DNA from: Flavimobilis massiliensis
Lineage (GTDB): Bacteria > Actinomycetota > Actinomycetes > Actinomycetales > Cellulomonadaceae
DNA: 64,000 nt
Assembly (NCBI RefSeq): GCF_900240335.1
Contig: NZ_LT964979.1
Location: 1,178,001 to 1,242,000, forward strand
Direction of reading: 5' to 3'
In this document: positions 33,853-42,965 of the stretch, piece by piece
How positions within the stretch are numbered: position 1 is the first letter of the stretch
Layout: every line of letters begins with the position of its first letter
Translations under genes and position numbers: made by a program
Notes under the pieces: model-generated
Told to the model about the DNA's origin: nothing
Databases searched by the model: none
What the model saw: only the letters and a program-made list of their open reading frames with translations

Positions 33853-35687
33853 GCGCGCCTCCCGCGCCACCACGCGCGCTTGCGCGCCTCCGCGACGGGC
33901 TGCGTCTCGGATGCTGCGGCGGGCGGCTCAGGAACAGGGGGCAGCGGGCGCGTGCGGCGCTCGGCCGCGGCAGCGTCACGCACACGGTGAGCAGCCGCGT
34001 CGAGCCGCTCCGCGCCGTCGGGCGTCGAGGCGACGTCCCGCAGGCGGTCGCGGAACCGTGCGGCGTCCGCGTCCGCGACGTCGGTGACGCGCGCGACGAG
34101 ACGCTCGCGCGCCGTCACCGCGAGCCGACGCACAGCGTCGTCGCCGAACACGGCCTCGAGAAGACTCTGCGCGACGAGCGCCGTGCCGCCCGCGATGCCG
34201 ACCTCCGCACCCGTGAGCCCGCCGGTCGACGCGAAGACGACGATCATGAGCGCAAGCCCCAGCCCGTTGACGCCGAACGACAGCGCCCGCGCGGTGCCCC
34301 GCTTCGACGAACCCGTCGTGCGGACGAGCTCGAGCACGTCGCCCTGCCAGCCGCGGACCGCCGCGGCCGCGTCCTCGCGCAGCGCGGGTCCGCCGCGCAC
34401 GAGACCGTCCGTGAGGGCGCGGCCCGCCGGGTCGGCCCGCCACGCGTCCGAGGCACGCTCAGCCGCCGCGTGCACGGCGTCGACGACGACCGCCTCGAGA
34501 TCGTGACCGACGGCCCGCACCGCCGCCGGTGCGTCGGCCCGGCGACCGCGGACGAACGCACCGAGGCGGTCCCGCACGCGCCCGACGCCCTTCTCGAGAC
34601 GCCGGACGAAGTCACCCGTGCCGACGAGGTCCTGCCAGCGGGCAAGCACCTCGCCGCGCAGCATCGTGCCGTCCGCCGTCGCCGCCGACACATCGTCGAC
34701 CGCCCTCCCGTACGCGTGCGCGACAGCCTCCTTGAGCCGCGCGGACGCCTCCGCCTGCTCCGCCGCGGCAGCGCCGAGCTCGCCGAGCACGACGACGACG
34801 TCGTCGACCGCCCCGTCGAAGGTCTCGCGCACGACCCGCTCGCGCGCCGCCGGCGACGCAACGTCCGCGAGCCACGACCGCAGCCCGACGAGCGCATCCT
34901 CCCCGAGCAGGCCGCCCGTGAGCGGCGACTCGGGCACCTCGACGACCGGGGTCCCGGCGAGGCCGTGCTCCGCGAGCATCGACCGCAGATGCTCGGCGAC
35001 TGCTCCTGCACCAGCGCCCTCGACCCGGTCGAGGACGAGCGCAAGACGCGTACGCCGGCGTGCCGCCGCATCGAGCAGCGCCCACGGCACCGCGTCCGCG
35101 TACCGCGCTGCGGTCGTCACGAAGAGCCAGAGGTCCGCCGCACCGAGCAGCTGCGCAGCGAGGTCCCGGTTCGCGGCGACAACCGAGTCGACATCCGGCG
35201 CGTCGAGGAGGGCGAGCCCCGGTCCGACCGCCTCCGTCGCGACGAGCCGCAACGTCCGGTGCACCGCGTCCGCCGGGACGGGCTCGTCGGCGCCGGCACG
35301 CACGAGGTGCGGCAGCACACGGTCCGCCCCGAACCATGCCGCGTCGTCGGGATGGTGGACGAGCACGGGAGCGAGCGTCGTCGGCCGCAGCACCCCAGCC
35401 GCGCTCACCGGCGCGCCGACGAGCGAGCTCACGAGCGTCGACTTGCCCGCGCCCGTCGACCCGCCGACGACGACGAGCACGGGTGCACCCTCGGCGCGCG
35501 AACGTGGCAACAGGTGGTCGTCGAGGCGTGAGAGCGTCGCGCGACGCGTCGCCTCCGAGGCGTCACGCCCGGGCGTCGCGAGCGGCAACGCCAGGGCGTC
35601 GACCGCGTCGCGCGCGGCCTCGAGCGCGACCGTGAGCGCGACCCGCTCGGGCCGCGGGCCTGCGGGCTCACGCACGTCGTCGTCCAT
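33849..35687 (-). CDS. dynamin-like GTPase, first member of pair 1 (degenerate G4)
   Basis: 612 residues. P-loop GGSTGAGKSTLVSSL (about 71-85), G2 LRPTTLAPV, G3 DAPDVDSV. The position of the G4 base-recognition motif reads VLDRVEG, lacking the usual N/T-K-x-D. A hydrophobic hairpin (about 465-515, with VNGLGLALMIVVFAS) near the C-terminus could insert into membrane like a dynamin paddle. The start MDDDVREP at 35687 has a G-rich ribosome site. Paralogous to 39901-41529. Confidence 0.8.
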   Translation of the reverse strand: MDDDVREPAGPRPERVALTVALEAARDAVDALALPLATPGRDASEATRRATLSRLDDHLLPRSRAEGAPVLVVVGGSTGAGKSTLVSSLVGAPVSAAGVLRPTTLAPVLVHHPDDAAWFGADRVLPHLVRAGADEPVPADAVHRTLRLVATEAVGPGLALLDAPDVDSVVAANRDLAAQLLGAADLWLFVTTAARYADAVPWALLDAAARRRTRLALVLDRVEGAGAGAVAEHLRSMLAEHGLAGTPVVEVPESPLTGGLLGEDALVGLRSWLADVASPAARERVVRETFDGAVDDVVVVLGELGAAAAEQAEASARLKEAVAHAYGRAVDDVSAATADGTMLRGEVLARWQDLVGTGDFVRRLEKGVGRVRDRLGAFVRGRRADAPAAVRAVGHDLEAVVVDAVHAAAERASDAWRADPAGRALTDGLVRGGPALREDAAAAVRGWQGDVLELVRTTGSSKRGTARALSFGVNGLGLALMIVVFASTGGLTGAEVGIAGGTALVAQSLLEAVFGDDAVRRLAVTARERLVARVTDVADADAARFRDRLRDVASTPDGAERLDAAAHRVRDAAAAERRTRPLPPVPEPPAAASETQPVAEARKRAWWRGRRA

Positions 35688-35744
35688 CCCCCCATCATGA
35701 CGGACGGCCCCGCGCGACGTCGGCGGCGCGACCGACGGATCGAC

Positions 35745-35783
35745 GGAGGCCCGCCTGCGCACAGGGTGCGCGGGCGGGCCTCC
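35745..35783. terminator. terminator after ettA
   Basis: GGAGGCCCGCC ... GGCGGGCCTCC with inner GCGCAC/GTGCGC; 12 bp past the ettA stop and 58 bp before the next GTPase start, on the minus strand. It separates ettA from GTPase pair 1. Confidence 0.75.
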
Positions 35784-35794
35784 GGGACGCGAGA

Positions 35795-37471
35795 TCAGTC
35801 GCGCGTGAGCTTGCGGTACGTCACGCGGTGCGGACGCGCCGCGTCAGCGCCGAGACGCTCGACCTTGTTCTTCTCGTAGGACTCGAAGTTGCCCTCGAAC
35901 CAGTACCAGTTCGCGGGGTTCTCCTCCGTGCCCTCGTACGCGAGGATGTGCGTCGCGACCCGGTCGAGGAACCACCGGTCGTGCGAGACGACGACGGCGC
36001 AGCCCGGGAACTCAAGCAGAGCGTTCTCGAGCGAGCCGAGGGTCTCGACGTCGAGGTCGTTCGTGGGCTCGTCGAGCAGGAGGAGGTTGCCACCCTGCTT
36101 GAGCGTGAGCGCCAGGTTGAGACGGTTGCGCTCACCGCCCGAGAGGACGCCCGCAGGCTTCTGCTGGTCGGGCCCCTTGAAACCGAACGACGCGACGTAC
36201 GCGCGGGACGGGATCTCGACGTTGCCGACCTTGATGAAGTCGAGCCCGTCGGAGACGACCTCGAAGAGCGTCTTCTTGGGGTCGATGCCGCCGCGCGACT
36301 GGTCGACGTACGACACCGAGACGGTCTCGCCGATCTTCAGCTCGCCGCCGTCGAGCGGCTCGAGGCCGACGATCGTCTTGAAGAGCGTCGTCTTGCCGAC
36401 GCCGTTCGGGCCGATGACGCCGACGATGCCGTTGCGCGGCAGCGTGAACGACAGGCCGTCGATGAGCGTGCGACCGTCGAAGCCCTTGTTGAGGTCCTTC
36501 GCCTCGAGGACGATCGAGCCGAGACGGGGGCCCGGCGGGATCTGGATCTCCTCGAAGTCGAGCTTGCGGGTGCGGTCAGCCTCGGCAGCCATCTCCTCGT
36601 AGCGGTCGAGACGCGCCTTCGACTTGGCCTGACGTCCCTTGGCGTTGGAGCGGACCCACTCGAGCTCCTCCTTGAGGCGCTTGGCGACCTTCGCATCCTT
36701 CTTGCCCTGGATCGCGAGGCGCTCCTGCTTCTTCTCGAGGTACGTCGAGTAGTTGCCCTCGTACGGGTAGAGGCGGCCGCGGTCGACCTCGCAGATCCAC
36801 TCCGCGACGTGGTCGAGGAAGTAGCGGTCGTGCGTCACCGCGAGGACGGCGCCCGGATAGGATGCGAGGTGCTGCTCGAGCCACAGCACGGACTCGGCGT
36901 CGAGGTGGTTGGTGGGCTCATCGAGGAGCAGGAGGTCAGGCTTCTCGAGGAGGAGCTTGCACAGCGCAACGCGACGACGCTCACCACCGGAGAGGACGGT
37001 GACATCGGCGTCCGGCGGCGGGCAGCGCAGGGCGTCCATCGCCTGCTCGAGCTGGGAGTCGAGGTCCCACGCGTCGGCGGCGTCGATGGCCTCCTGGAGC
37101 TTGCCCATCTCCTCCATGAGCTCGTCGGAGTAGTCGGTCGCCATGAGCTCGGCGATCTCGTTGAAGCGGTCGATCTTGCCCTTGATCTCGCCGACGGCTT
37201 CCTCGACGTTGCCGAGGACCGTCTTCGACTCGTTGAGCGGCGGCTCCTGGAGGAGGATGCCGACCGTGTAGCCGGGCGAGAGACGCGCCTCACCGTTCGA
37301 CGGCTGGTCGAGACCCGCCATGATCTTGAGGATCGTCGACTTTCCGGCGCCGTTGGGGCCGACGACGCCGATCTTCGCCCCGGGGAGGAAGTTCAGCGAG
37401 ACGTCGTCGAGGATCACCTTGTCGCCGTGCGCCTTGCGCGCCTTATACATGGAGTAGATGAACTCAGCCAC
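35795..37471 (-). CDS. ettA: energy-dependent translational throttle protein EttA (ABC-F)
   Basis: ABC-F ATPase that binds the ribosomal E site and gates translation elongation by energy state. 558 residues, the family length. Two ATPase domains: Walker A GPNGAGKST and GPNGVGKTT, signatures LSGGE twice, Walker B LLLLDEPTNHLD and LLLLDEPTNDLD. The P-site tRNA interaction linker (KKDAKVAKRLKEELEWVRSN) lies between them. GTG start (VAEFIYSMYKARKAHGDK) as usual for actinobacterial EttA. Confidence 0.96.
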   Translation of the reverse strand: MAEFIYSMYKARKAHGDKVILDDVSLNFLPGAKIGVVGPNGAGKSTILKIMAGLDQPSNGEARLSPGYTVGILLQEPPLNESKTVLGNVEEAVGEIKGKIDRFNEIAELMATDYSDELMEEMGKLQEAIDAADAWDLDSQLEQAMDALRCPPPDADVTVLSGGERRRVALCKLLLEKPDLLLLDEPTNHLDAESVLWLEQHLASYPGAVLAVTHDRYFLDHVAEWICEVDRGRLYPYEGNYSTYLEKKQERLAIQGKKDAKVAKRLKEELEWVRSNAKGRQAKSKARLDRYEEMAAEADRTRKLDFEEIQIPPGPRLGSIVLEAKDLNKGFDGRTLIDGLSFTLPRNGIVGVIGPNGVGKTTLFKTIVGLEPLDGGELKIGETVSVSYVDQSRGGIDPKKTLFEVVSDGLDFIKVGNVEIPSRAYVASFGFKGPDQQKPAGVLSGGERNRLNLALTLKQGGNLLLLDEPTNDLDVETLGSLENALLEFPGCAVVVSHDRWFLDRVATHILAYEGTEENPANWYWFEGNFESYEKNKVERLGADAARPHRVTYRKLTRD

Positions 37472-37583
37472 GGGTTCTAGGACCGCCTTGGGGTAGTGGG
37501 CCGGACGAGCGGCGCCGCGTCGGCGCGCGGGCGGCCGACGGCCGCCGTCGCACGCCGACGGGCGACGCACAGACCCTCCAAGA

Positions 37584-38120
37584 CTACGCGGTCAGGAGCG
37601 CTGCGGGGTCATCGACGTCCTCAGCAGCATCGGAGCGGCCGGCGGGTGCCGCGTCGGTGCTGTGCGTGAACGGGTCCGGCGCGTCGGGGTCGGCCGGGGC
37701 GAAGCCCTCCCCCTCCGCCACCGTCTCGGCGGCGCTCGGCGCGGACGCCGACGACCTGGCCTCACGCAGCACCCGCATGAAGCTCGCGGTGCCACGCGTA
37801 AGGTCGTGGCCGATCGTCGCGCCGCGCAGGCCGAGCTCGGCGCGGGGGCTGCCGTCGGGCGCGTCCCAGCGGTCGAGGACGAGCCGTCCCGTCACGACGA
37901 CGGGCTCGCCGCTGTGGAGGGACTTCGCAACGGACTCCGCCGCGTCGTCCCAGAACGTCACCGAGTACCAGGTGGTCTCGCCGTCCGTCCACGCGCCCTT
38001 CTCGTCGCGGTAGCGGTGGGTCGTCGCGACCCGCACGGTCGTGCGGCGACGGTCGTTCGTCGTGAGGGTGAGAGCAGGGTTATTGCCGACCCAGCCCGTG
38101 ATGGTGACCGGTGCGCTCAT
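37584..38120 (-). CDS. ssb: single-stranded DNA-binding protein
   Basis: 178 residues. The OB fold covers about residues 1-115 (VTITGWVGNNPALTLTTNDR, WYSVTFWDDAAESV, PVVVTGRLVLDRW). The usual acidic DDDIPF tip is absent: the protein ends DDPAALLTA, so it is likely a second SSB paralogue rather than the main replication SSB. GGAGGAC precedes the ATG. Its neighbours are ettA and a dynamin-like GTPase gene. Confidence 0.88.
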   Translation of the reverse strand: MSAPVTITGWVGNNPALTLTTNDRRRTTVRVATTHRYRDEKGAWTDGETTWYSVTFWDDAAESVAKSLHSGEPVVVTGRLVLDRWDAPDGSPRAELGLRGATIGHDLTRGTASFMRVLREARSSASAPSAAETVAEGEGFAPADPDAPDPFTHSTDAAPAGRSDAAEDVDDPAALLTA

Positions 38121-38256
38121 GGCGTCCTCCCGGGGAACAGGGGCGGTCGGATGCCGCCCGGGAGTCACACCGTGCCGGTGGCCGCGAGCGCCCGCACCCC
38201 TCAGCGCCGGATCGGTGGACGAGGTCGCGCAAGCACGCGCCTGTGGTCAAGTGCTG

Positions 38257-39762
38257 TCAGTCGCCGGAACGCGCGTGCCGTGCCGCCTCGCGCGACAGCG
38301 CAGCGAGCGCGAGCGTCCGCGCCTCGGCGTGCGCCCCGAGCACCGCGTCCGCCGGCGTCTCGAGCAGGTCGTGGACGACCCGCGCAAGCCCCTCCCGCAC
38401 CTCCCCGGAGAACGCCTCAGCACGCGCCCGGGACTGGGCACGCCGCGCCCCCCGCCACGCGAGGACGCCGACGAGCCCGAGCACGACGCCGACAACCCCG
38501 AGACCGAGGAGCAGCAGCTGCACGTCGTCGGCCGCCGTATCCGTAAGCACGAGCACGAGCCACGCAACGAGCGCGACGACCCCGAGAACCGCGCCGACGG
38601 CCGTCGCCGCACGCCAGCCGCGCACACCTCGCGACGGACCGGCGGGAAGCCGCACCGCGCGCACCGCTTCCGTCGCCCGGCGCGCGATCTCCTCGTCCTC
38701 GGGCGTGCCCTCGACGAGCGAGTCGCGCCACGCAGGTCCGAGGTACGCCCCGGCGCGCTCAAGCCACGCCTCGCGCAGCTGCGTCACCGACGCCGCCGTG
38801 AGCGCGCCGTCAGCCCCGGCACGCGTGCCGTCGTCGAGCGTGTGCGCGGCCGTCGTCGTACGCTCGGGCAGCCCGACGAGGTCCGCGAGCGCGTCGACCG
38901 TGCCCGGGACGCCCGACGCCGAGCGGCGCGCGACCTCCGCGGGCAGCACGTCCGCCAGCTGCTCCGCGGCGCGCGAGAGCTCGGTCGCAACACGCAGCGC
39001 GGCACGCGAGCGCTGCCCGACGATCGTCGCGAGCCGCGCCCGGATCTCTGCGATGCCGTCACCCGTCACCGCGGACGCCCCGAGGACCTCGACCTCGCCG
39101 AGGCCGTCGACCGTGAGGAGGTTCTGGACGTCCGCGAGGATCTCCGCGCGCTGGCCCTCGGGGACGGTGTCGAGCTGGTTGAGGACGACGAGCATCGACC
39201 CCTCGACGCCCGCCATGCCCTGGAGGTACCCCGCGTGAAGCGCGTGGTCGGCGTACTTCTGCGGGTCGACGACCCACACGATGAGGTCTGCCATCGGGAC
39301 GACCCTGTCGACGGTCTCGCGGTGGACCGTCGCGACCGAGTCGTGGTCGGGAAGGTCGAGCAGCACGAGGCCGGACAGCTGGGTCTCCTGGTCGCCGTCG
39401 AGCGACGAGAAGCGGTTGATGCGGCGCTCCCGGTCGACGCCGACCCAGTCGAGCAGCGCGTCGGCGCGCTCCGACCACGCGCACGCGGTCATGAGGGACG
39501 TCGTCGGGCGGCGCACGCCGACGTCCGCGAACGTCATGCGGGAGATCGCATTGAAGAGCGACGACTTGCCCGAGCCCGTCCCGCCGACGAGCGCGACGAC
39601 CGTGTGCTCGACGCCGAGGTCGAGGCGGCCGTCGGCCGTCGTGAGGGCGTCGTCGACCGCCGTCCGGACCGCGGCCGGGATCCTCTCCCCCGCGACGCTC
39701 AGAGCCGACCGCAGGTCGGCGACACGTCCACGCAGCTCGGTCTCGTCCGCTCTAGCTCCCAT
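38257..39762 (-). CDS. dynamin-like GTPase, membrane-anchored member of pair 2
   Basis: 501 residues. P-loop GGTGSGKSSLFNAI (about 61-74), G2 RRPTTSLMT, G3 DLPDHDSV, G4 NQLD. Two C-terminal membrane helices (about 395-420 and 428-450). DPQKYAD after G3 is shared with the 32194-33852 protein, so these are paralogues. ATG at 39762 with GGGAGGA upstream. The upstream partner (39901-41529) is 138 bp away, so unlike pair 1 they do not overlap. Confidence 0.8.
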   Translation of the reverse strand: MGARADETELRGRVADLRSALSVAGERIPAAVRTAVDDALTTADGRLDLGVEHTVVALVGGTGSGKSSLFNAISRMTFADVGVRRPTTSLMTACAWSERADALLDWVGVDRERRINRFSSLDGDQETQLSGLVLLDLPDHDSVATVHRETVDRVVPMADLIVWVVDPQKYADHALHAGYLQGMAGVEGSMLVVLNQLDTVPEGQRAEILADVQNLLTVDGLGEVEVLGASAVTGDGIAEIRARLATIVGQRSRAALRVATELSRAAEQLADVLPAEVARRSASGVPGTVDALADLVGLPERTTTAAHTLDDGTRAGADGALTAASVTQLREAWLERAGAYLGPAWRDSLVEGTPEDEEIARRATEAVRAVRLPAGPSRGVRGWRAATAVGAVLGVVALVAWLVLVLTDTAADDVQLLLLGLGVVGVVLGLVGVLAWRGARRAQSRARAEAFSGEVREGLARVVHDLLETPADAVLGAHAEARTLALAALSREAARHARSGD

Positions 39763-39900
39763 GCGTCCTCCCTCGTCAGCGCTAGTCCCATCCTGCCTCA
39801 CGCGTGCGCGCACGGCCGCGCGACGGGCGGCGCGGCACCCCGCGGGTCACCCCGACGGGCCGACGGGCCGGCAGCGGTCGACGAGGGGGGCCTGCCGCGG

Positions 39901-41529
39901 TCAGCGCGAACGAACCTGCCGGCGCAGCTCGGCGAGCCGCAGCCGCAGGCCCGTGACGGCCTCCGGGGCGAGCGCCGCGACGTCGAGCCGCTCCGTGTAC
40001 GGACCGGCCTCACCCTCGACGACGTGCCGTCCCAGCGCGACGAGGTCGGCACGCGCAGCATCGACGAGCTCACCGGCCGCAGCGCCGGCCACACCCGCGA
40101 GGACGCGCTCGGCGCCCGCGACGCCGACGGCTGCGGCCGTCGCGACCGCGACGAGCCCCTCACGCGTGAGGCCCCGGTCCGCCGCCTGCAGCACGCCAGG
40201 AGCGAGGTCGCCGACGGCGTCGGCCACGCCGCGCAACCAGGCGCTCACCTCCGAGCGCACCGTCGTGTCGCGCCACGCGGCGAGCGCCCCATCTGCCTGG
40301 ACGGCCGCGTGGAGCGCGGCGCCTCCCGGTAGCCGGTCGTCCTGCTCGCCGAGCTGCGAGCCGATCGTCTCCGAGCTCGTCCGTGCGGCGGCGAGCACCT
40401 GCGTGACGAGCGTCTCGCGGACACGCGTCGTCACCGCCCCGAGCAGCTCGGCGCGGCGCGCGAGCGCCGCCCTGCGCGGACGACGGAACCGACCCGCGAC
40501 GGGACGCAGGATGCCGGGCTCCGCGTCGACGGCCGCAAGCCACGCGGCCTCGACAGCGCCCGTCGACAGGGTGCCGTCGACTGTCGCGTCCGCAAGGTCC
40601 CCGAGGCCCGACGGCACCGCGTCGGCGACGGCCGCACGCAGCGCGGCGGCGTCGTCGGCCTGGGCCTCAACCTCCGCGACGAGCGCGGCCGTCTGCTCGA
40701 CGAGCGTGTCGAGCGCACCGCGCAACGTCCGCAGGATGACGGTCTGCGCCTGGTCTGCGCCCGCGACGCGTCGCAGCCAGCGCGCGATCGGCTCGACCGA
40801 CGCGGCCGGGAGCAGCCCTTCGTGCGCGCCCACGTCCGGCACGACGAACAGCGCCGACGACGCGAGGCCGTGCTCACGCAGCCGCGCGACAAGATCCGTG
40901 CGCACCTCAGCGAGCTTCTCGTCGGAGACACGGTTGAGGACCATCGCGCCCGACCCGCCCCGTTCCTTCGCGTCCGCGAGGACCCGCCACGGCAGCGCGT
41001 CACCGTAGCGCGCAGCCGTCGTCACGAAGAGCCCGAGGTCCGCAGCCGCCAAGAGCCGCACCGCGGTCTCACGGTTCGACGACATGAGCGAGTCGAGGTC
41101 CGGGGCGTCGAGCAGCGCGATGCCACGGGGCACACCGTCGTGCTCGACGCGCAGCGCCTCGCCGACGTCGAGAACCGCCGCGAGCTCGGCGTCCTCCGGG
41201 TGCGTGACGAGCACGGGCTCGCGCGTCGTCGGACGCAGCACCGACGCCTTCGACACCTCGTCACCGAGGAGGGAGTTGACGATCGTCGACTTGCCCGCGC
41301 CCGTCGAGCCCGCGACGACGACGATCGCGGGGCGCGAGAGCTCGCGCAGACGCGGCAGCAGGTGGTCCTCGAGCCGCTCGAGGAGGGTGCGTCGCAGCGG
41401 CTTCGCCGCGCGCGTCCCCGGGGTGTCGAGCGCGAACGCGACGGCCTGCACCTCACGGTGGAGGCCCTCGACGACGTCGAGCAGCGTCGCGTCGGGCGCG
41501 TGCTCGGGCATCGTCTCGTCACGTGTCAC
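39901..41529 (-). CDS. dynamin-like GTPase, first member of pair 2 (degenerate G4)
   Basis: 542 residues from the GTG at 41529 (an internal ATG at 41511 is an alternative). P-loop AGSTGAGKSTIVNSLLG (about 72-88), G2 LRPTTREPV, G3 DAPDLDSL. The G4 region reads VLNRVSD, not N/T-K-x-D. TAARYGDALPW after G3 matches TAARYADAVPW in 33849-35687. A long helical, Ala-rich C-terminal half with a weak hydrophobic patch (GLVAVATAAAVGVAGAE) replaces membrane helices. Confidence 0.8.
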   Translation of the reverse strand: MTRDETMPEHAPDATLLDVVEGLHREVQAVAFALDTPGTRAAKPLRRTLLERLEDHLLPRLRELSRPAIVVVAGSTGAGKSTIVNSLLGDEVSKASVLRPTTREPVLVTHPEDAELAAVLDVGEALRVEHDGVPRGIALLDAPDLDSLMSSNRETAVRLLAAADLGLFVTTAARYGDALPWRVLADAKERGGSGAMVLNRVSDEKLAEVRTDLVARLREHGLASSALFVVPDVGAHEGLLPAASVEPIARWLRRVAGADQAQTVILRTLRGALDTLVEQTAALVAEVEAQADDAAALRAAVADAVPSGLGDLADATVDGTLSTGAVEAAWLAAVDAEPGILRPVAGRFRRPRRAALARRAELLGAVTTRVRETLVTQVLAAARTSSETIGSQLGEQDDRLPGGAALHAAVQADGALAAWRDTTVRSEVSAWLRGVADAVGDLAPGVLQAADRGLTREGLVAVATAAAVGVAGAERVLAGVAGAAAGELVDAARADLVALGRHVVEGEAGPYTERLDVAALAPEAVTGLRLRLAELRRQVRSR

Positions 41530-41666
41530 GCAATGATTATCCCGTGCCCGGCGAAGAGCGGCCAAACGCGCGCGCCGTGCAGAACCTGCGTGTTCGCCCT
41601 CCGTGAGACCGCTTGAGCCCGGAACATCATCGGAGAAGAGTGGGGTTCCCGCTGACGAGGAGACCC

Positions 41667-42965
41667 ATGAGCCTGCTGCTGAGCCCGCTGACGCTACGCT
41701 CGACGACGTTCCGCAACCGCCTGTGGCTCTCGCCCATGTGCCAGTACTCGGCGACGGACGGCGTGCCCGACGACTGGCACCTCGTGCACCTCGCGCAGTT
41801 CGCGTCGGGCGGCGCCGGGCTCGTCCTCGCCGAGTCGACCGCCGTCTCGCCCGAGGGCCGCATCACCCCGCGCGACACCGGGCTCTGGAACGACGCGCAG
41901 CAGGTCGCGTGGGCGCGGATCGTCGCGGCCGTCCACGCCCGCGGCGCACACGTCGGCGTCCAGCTCGGGCACGCAGGTCGCAAGGCGTCGACGTGGTGGC
42001 CGCGGGCGCCAGCGTCAGGCTCGGTGCCGGCCGCCGACGGCGGTTGGCCGACCGTCGCGCCGTCGGCCCTCGCGTTTGACGGGTACGCGGCACCCGCCGC
42101 GCTCGCCGCCGAAGGCATCGGCCGCGTCGTCGACGACTTCGCCGCCGCCGCGCGACGGGCCGTCGACGCAGGATTCGACACGGTCGAGATCCACGGCGCG
42201 CACGGCTACCTCCTCCACCAGTTCCTCTCCCCGCTGTCGAACGCGCGCACCGACGCGTGGGGCGGGGACCTCGCCGGCCGGGCGCGGCTCCTGCTCGACG
42301 TCGTGCGCGCCGTGCGCGCGACCGTCGGCCCCGACATGCCGCTTCTGCTGCGCGTCTCCGCGACGGACTGGGCGCCCGGCGGCCTCGACGTCGACGATGT
42401 CGCAACCGTCGCCCGGTGGGCGCGCGAGGCCGGAGTCGACCTCGTCGACGTGTCGTCGGGCGGGCTCGTCGCGCACCAGCAGATCACCGTCGGCCCCGGT
42501 TACCAGGTGCCGTTCGCCGCGCGCGTCCGCGAGGACGCCGACGTGCCGACCGGCGCCGTCGGGCTCATCACGACGCCCACGCAGGCCGAGGAGATCCTCA
42601 CCGCGGGCGCCGCCGACGTCGTACTCGTCGGCCGCGAGCACCTCCGCGACCCGCACCTCGGGCTGCGCGCCGAGCGCGACCTCGGCAGCGAGCAGCCCGA
42701 GCTGTGGCCCGTGCAGTACGCGCGGGCACGGCGGTGGGAGAGCGCCCCCGGCCGGACTCGAACCGGCAACCGGCGGATTAGAAGGCCGATGCTCTATCCA
42801 TTGAGCTACGGAGGCCCCACGATCCTACCGGGATCGTGCCGCCCCGCTGAGCGTCGCGCACGCAACGCGGGCAACCCGACGTCGGCCAGCACGACGACCC
42901 CGAGCACGGCCAGGGCGAGCGACGCGCCCGCGAGGACGTCCGTCGTGAAGTGGTACCCGAGGTAG
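41667..42965 (+). CDS. NADH:flavin oxidoreductase (old yellow enzyme, YqjM type)
   Basis: FMN-dependent ene-reductase. LTLRSTTFRNRLWLSPMCQY, WHLVHLAQFASGGAGLV, VQLGHAGRKAS, EIHGAHGYLLHQFLSPLSN and GLITTPTQAEEIL are diagnostic. The homologous part ends near VQYARARRW (about 42740, residue 358). No stop occurs there: the frame continues antisense through tRNA-Arg and the end of the PAP2 gene to 42963-42965, adding about 75 foreign residues (432 total). Either a real read-through tail or a lost stop codon. ATG with GAGGAG upstream. Confidence 0.88.
   Translation: MSLLLSPLTLRSTTFRNRLWLSPMCQYSATDGVPDDWHLVHLAQFASGGAGLVLAESTAVSPEGRITPRDTGLWNDAQQVAWARIVAAVHARGAHVGVQLGHAGRKASTWWPRAPASGSVPAADGGWPTVAPSALAFDGYAAPAALAAEGIGRVVDDFAAAARRAVDAGFDTVEIHGAHGYLLHQFLSPLSNARTDAWGGDLAGRARLLLDVVRAVRATVGPDMPLLLRVSATDWAPGGLDVDDVATVARWAREAGVDLVDVSSGGLVAHQQITVGPGYQVPFAARVREDADVPTGAVGLITTPTQAEEILTAGAADVVLVGREHLRDPHLGLRAERDLGSEQPELWPVQYARARRWESAPGRTRTGNRRIRRPMLYPLSYGGPTILPGSCRPAERRARNAGNPTSASTTTPSTARASDAPARTSVVKWYPR
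42743..42815 (-). tRNA. tRNA-Arg(TCT)
   Basis: 73 nt. Acceptor GCCTCCG / CGGGGGC, anticodon loop CTTCTAA (TCT), T-loop TTCGAGT. CCA is not encoded. Its first 10 bases overlap the 3' end of the PAP2 gene, whose TAG stop falls at tRNA positions 8-10. Confidence 0.94.

Noticed and set aside
37584..38120. SSB gene as part of a conjugative or phage module
   Set aside because: Its neighbours are ettA and GTPases, with no replication, conjugation or phage genes nearby.
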